Assembly (NCBI GenBank): GCA_937890825.1
Contig: CALADS010000062.1
Location: 1 to 64,000 of the forward strand
Origin: an uncultured Bacteroides sp.
GTDB taxonomy: Bacteria > Bacteroidota > Bacteroidia > Bacteroidales > Bacteroidaceae
Reading direction: 5' to 3'
Length of the DNA stretch: 64,000 nt
A program made the position numbers and the translations under genes. The notes beneath the pieces were generated by a model. That model had not been told where the DNA came from. It saw nothing but the letters and a program-made list of their open reading frames with translations, and did not search any database. Of this stretch, positions 61,456 to 64,000 are shown piece by piece. How positions within the stretch are numbered: the first letter of the stretch is position 1; each line of letters starts with the position of its first letter.

Positions 61456-61700
61456 ACGATACTAACAGGGTTATCGGGTTTACCAAACCTTTTTTCGCAA
61501 GGCGAAACAGCGATGAAATCGCTCCGATGCGGTAGCATTCGGCAAGTCACTTTTGTGAAGACGAAACGGAGTTTTGTGGCCACAAAAGTACAACTTGCTT
61601 GGAAAATCCTGCAACGCAGTTCGATGTCTCCCGAGGTTCATTCTGACACCAAAATTACCGTGCAAACCAGTTTCCCGACAAAATGTACAACAGAAATTTT
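61456..61700. other. Candidate oriT: clustered hairpins and palindrome
   Basis: Next to the mobilisation genes lie three adjacent hairpins: TTTCGC/GCGAAA (61493-61507), AGCGAT/ATCGCT (61509-61523) and CCGATGC/GCATTCGG (61524-61542), followed by the 16-bp palindrome TTTTGTGGCCACAAAA (61572-61587). This is the usual layout of a conjugative origin: inverted repeats bordering a nick site. The nick site is not identified. Confidence 0.55.
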
Positions 61701-62048
61701 CCAGCGAAACTTCATTTTGACCGAGATGTCAGAAACCGGATATTCATGGTAACTTGGTGGCGCATTTTCTGCGACTGAAGAACCGAGGAACTGCGGTTCC
61801 CTGTCTATGGACATCCGAAATACCCAGGTCTCTGAACATGCCATGCGAAACTGTTCATGTAAACTTTTGTATGGGTTATCCTACACCGCGCACTAGCAAA
61901 TGCGGGAAACACGGATAGAAGGCAGGTCGGTTCATTAGTCTTGAAAGCCTTGACATCAAGGGATAGGATGAAAGCAGACTTGCAGCATACCTCACAGGCA
62001 TAATTCGGATTATTTGTGTATCTTCGCCAAGAAGCAACGAACTGATTT
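61701..62048. other. Gene-free stretch beyond the candidate oriT
   Basis: Contains short inverted repeats (for example GGAAC/GTTCC near 61790) but no convincing gene. Confidence 0.4.
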
Positions 62049-62498
62049 ATGGAACAAATGAAGATTCAAGAAATACAGGGAAGCAGAGATTCTGGCTTGT
62101 TGGATGCCTTGACCGGAGTGTGGAATGAATCCGTGCGGACCAGCCACCATTTTCTCAGTGAGCCGGATATTGAACAACTCAAGCCATATGTAGGCATGGC
62201 ACTTAGGGAAGTGGGGCATCTGGTTGTAGTGTACTGCGGTCTGCAGGCTAAAGGGATTATGGGCATTCAGGGTGACAAGGTTGAGATACTGTTCTTGTCA
62301 CCGGAGTGCACCGGTCAGGGATGGGGCAGTATTTGGGTTGACCGGGCGATAGGTTCCTATGGTGCAACGAAGGTGGATGTCAATGAGCAGAATGACCAGG
62401 CAACCCGTTTCTATCTGCACAAAGGTTTTCGGACAATGAGTCGGGATGCTCTCGATGAGCAGGGCAATCCGTTTCCGATTCTCCATTTAACACGATAA
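62049..62498 (+). CDS. GNAT-family N-acetyltransferase
   Basis: 149 residues. Motifs are visible: the strand KGIMGIQGDKVEILFLSPECTGQGWGSIWVDRAI (acetyl-CoA loop in GQGWGS) and VNEQNDQATRFYLHKGF, typical of the YjaB/YhhY-like branch. The acceptor is unknown; a small-molecule or peptide acetylation is likely. It reads opposite to the mobilisation genes and probably is cargo. Confidence 0.8.
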   Translation: MEQMKIQEIQGSRDSGLLDALTGVWNESVRTSHHFLSEPDIEQLKPYVGMALREVGHLVVVYCGLQAKGIMGIQGDKVEILFLSPECTGQGWGSIWVDRAIGSYGATKVDVNEQNDQATRFYLHKGFRTMSRDALDEQGNPFPILHLTR

Positions 62499-62666
62499 CT
62501 AAGTTCTGTCAATCAGGGAAACAAACACGTAAGGACATCCCGTAAATTCTTGTGTTTTACAGGAAAAAAACTTCAGAATAAATTTCTATATATCGTTGAT
62601 TATTAGTATATTTAAGGTGATAAACAGCCCTGTTTCGAGGCTTGGTATTCACTAAAATGGAGTCTT

Positions 62667-62879
62667 ATGTTTGAGTTGTTGTTACTGATATATCTGTTGC
62701 CGGTCATCTTTGTGGCAGCACTGCTTTTAAAGCTGGCTTTGTGGTTGGTAAAGAAAATCTTTCAGCTTGCCGGATGGCTGATAAAGCATCTGTGTGTGCT
62801 TGTTTGGAAGTGCTTGTTGCTCATATTGGGTGTGATTGTCGGAGCACGGTGCATCAACCGTCCTCCGGATTCAAGATAG
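62667..62879 (+). CDS. Small membrane protein
   Basis: 70 residues, almost entirely hydrophobic (LLLLIYLLPVIFVAALLL; FQLAGWLIKHLCVLVWK; LLLILGVIVGARC) with two or three membrane segments. No family recognised. It may be a small cargo or regulatory membrane protein. Confidence 0.55.
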   Translation: MFELLLLIYLLPVIFVAALLLKLALWLVKKIFQLAGWLIKHLCVLVWKCLLLILGVIVGARCINRPPDSR

Positions 62880-63065
62880 CTGATGGCAAAAAAGTCGTAC
62901 CCGACGAAGAGGTGGGGTACGACTTTATGCTGTCTATGTTCTGAGGTGTGTTTTCCCTCACGTAAGCAATTTTTGTGACAACCCTGCAGATGAAGATTTT
63001 TTGCAGTGAAAAGAAAAACAGCTTTTCGTGAAAGCGGACTACATTTTATATATCGTTTTCATCAG

Positions 63066-63902
63066 TCAGTCTTTTCTTTTCATCTTTTCACGCCATGCCT
63101 GTTTCCTTTGAATAAACTCATTGTATTCATTGGCGGTGCGGTTCATCGTGTTGATGAGATACTGAGCCATTTCGTGCATTTGTGTAGCATACAGCAAAGG
63201 GATGCGCTGTTCGTCTTCGGCATAATGTTCCCGGCTGTGTGCGATGCCTTCAGCCATTTGCTCGAATGCCCGTAGTGGATTCAGCCCACCGGGCACCAGC
63301 GTATTTCCCAAATGTTTCATCTCCTGGCTGCGCTTGGCTGCATCGAATGACTTGAGACTTTCCAAATCGGTTTCCGGGTCATTCTTAAAGCAGTAGTAAA
63401 GCCAGATTTCGAAGCAGGGATTGCTGACAATCCATTGTGCTGCTTCCTGATTATCAGATTCGTTGCTTATCTTGACAAGCTGGTCGTAGAACTCATCCAC
63501 ATCACTCAGCAGGAATACCTTATCCATCTCGTCCAGCTGATAATGCTGGTTGGCAAGTGCAACTTCTCCCGACTGCCGGATGGCAGCCCAAATTGCTTCC
63601 ATCTGGTAAGGTTGCAGCCCTTGTCCCTCCTTGGAAACAAAAGCCACTCTCAGCGAACGGAGTTCCTTTTGACGGATCAGTTCACGCAGGAAATCCTTTT
63701 CCTTACGTTCACCGCCTGAGATGACACAGACAATGCTATAGGAAAGCGTACCATCTGTCTTTTCATACCCTTTCAAAGCACGGACAGGCATTGCCCCGAC
63801 TTCACTTGGCTGAGCCGGCACTTCTGCCACCGCTGGCGACTGAGGTTGAAGATCCAGTTCCCTTGTCCTTCTTCCGTAATTGAGTTTCCGATCAGTTGGC
63901 AT
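63066..63902 (-). CDS. RloB / AbiLii-like protein
   Basis: 278 residues. RloB-like features: VISGGERKEKDFLRELI, VFLLSDVDEFYDQLV, VSNPCFEIWLYYCF and a helical C-terminal part. A long, proline-rich N-terminus precedes it. RloB belongs with an upstream ATPase in systems related to AbiL, an abortive-infection pair. Its start overlaps the partial upstream gene by 11 nt. The fold suggests a Toprim-like nuclease, but the catalytic residues were not confirmed. Confidence 0.75.
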   Translation of the reverse strand: MPTDRKLNYGRRTRELDLQPQSPAVAEVPAQPSEVGAMPVRALKGYEKTDGTLSYSIVCVISGGERKEKDFLRELIRQKELRSLRVAFVSKEGQGLQPYQMEAIWAAIRQSGEVALANQHYQLDEMDKVFLLSDVDEFYDQLVKISNESDNQEAAQWIVSNPCFEIWLYYCFKNDPETDLESLKSFDAAKRSQEMKHLGNTLVPGGLNPLRAFEQMAEGIAHSREHYAEDEQRIPLLYATQMHEMAQYLINTMNRTANEYNEFIQRKQAWREKMKRKD

Positions 63903-64000
63903 AGTCCTTCAGCAAATTAACAAACCGTATGGCTCCGTAGCGTCCTTCGTTATACCCTCGGAAGGGAGAAATGGTGTGGTGCTCCTTGAAATCATTGTGA
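63892..64000 (-). CDS. Partial gene, probable RloA-type ATPase (C-terminus only)
   Basis: A frame entering from the right edge ends ...HHTISPFRGYNEGRYGAIR and VNLLKDYAN before a TGA at 63892-63894. It overlaps the RloB start by 11 nt in another frame, so the two are translationally coupled. The ATPase core is outside the window; RloA (AbiLi-like) identity follows only from the pairing. Confidence 0.55.
   Translation of the reverse strand, partial: HNDFKEHHTISPFRGYNEGRYGAIRFVNLLKDYAN

Noticed and set aside
1..64000. CRISPR array
   Set aside because: The only regular repeat array (2536-3123) has no spacers, and no cas gene is present.
1..64000. Insertion sequences or transposases
   Set aside because: No transposase was found; the only recombinase is the tyrosine integrase at 16548.

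Overview
The window is a Bacteroidetes (Bacteroidales-type) chromosome carrying a large conjugative element. The evidence is a fused MurF-Alr gene, many promoters of the TTTG / N19 / TAnnTTTG type, hardly any Shine-Dalgarno sequences, a histone H1-like protein, DUF41xx-type Tra proteins, and DUF4099/DUF3945, PcfJ and PcfK proteins. The genus cannot be fixed from sequence alone.

Chromosomal part (1-15850): a tRNA-Lys cut by the window edge; a nucleoside/H+ symporter; a TlpA-like lipoprotein; an array of fourteen exact-length 42-bp repeats; the murF-alr fusion; then a compact four-gene operon (6365-13502) of an unrecognised protein, a DUF1848 protein with a radical-SAM-like cysteine cluster, a 1408-residue fusion of a methyltransferase-like domain to a RecQ-type helicase, and a coiled-coil tail-anchored protein. 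This operon looks like a genome-defence or DNA-modification locus that I cannot match to a described system. dnaK follows, with a sigma-54-type promoter and a 28-bp palindrome.

Conjugative element (about 15860 to beyond the right edge). The left module (15988-22146) holds an excisionase-like regulator, tyrosine integrase, further HTH proteins, a RepA-like ATPase and a Toprim primase-like protein. A leftward set of small genes (22169-24827) includes a SLOG/phosphoribosyltransferase pair. A gene-free stretch (24828-25968) holds a repeated leader module, a well-spaced promoter and a chain of strong stem-loops that may be a structured RNA. An AT-rich type II restriction-modification island (25969-29534) has MjaI-like nuclease genes, a leucine-rich-repeat protein, a C-M operon and an attenuator-like leader.

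The leftward block 29655-40804 holds partition (ParA plus DNA-binding partner), PcfJ/PcfK, H1-like, zinc-ribbon, Toprim, ArdC-type antirestriction and DUF4099/DUF3945 genes. A rightward patch (40889-42841) holds a glucosaminidase and two AT-rich cargo genes. The transfer operon (59152 down to 42945) encodes ParA/TraA, TraB-like, VirB2, VirB3, VirB4, VirB6, VirB8, VirB9, VirB10 and VirD4 equivalents plus TraX. Relaxase and its accessory protein (59357-61455) sit next to a hairpin-rich candidate oriT. The window ends with a GNAT enzyme, a small membrane protein and an RloB/AbiLii-like gene whose upstream partner is cut off.

The genes fit one picture: integration and excision on the left, DNA processing and relaxosome on the right, a Bacteroidetes-type type IV secretion machine between, with antirestriction and restriction genes and abortive-infection-like cargo carried alongside.
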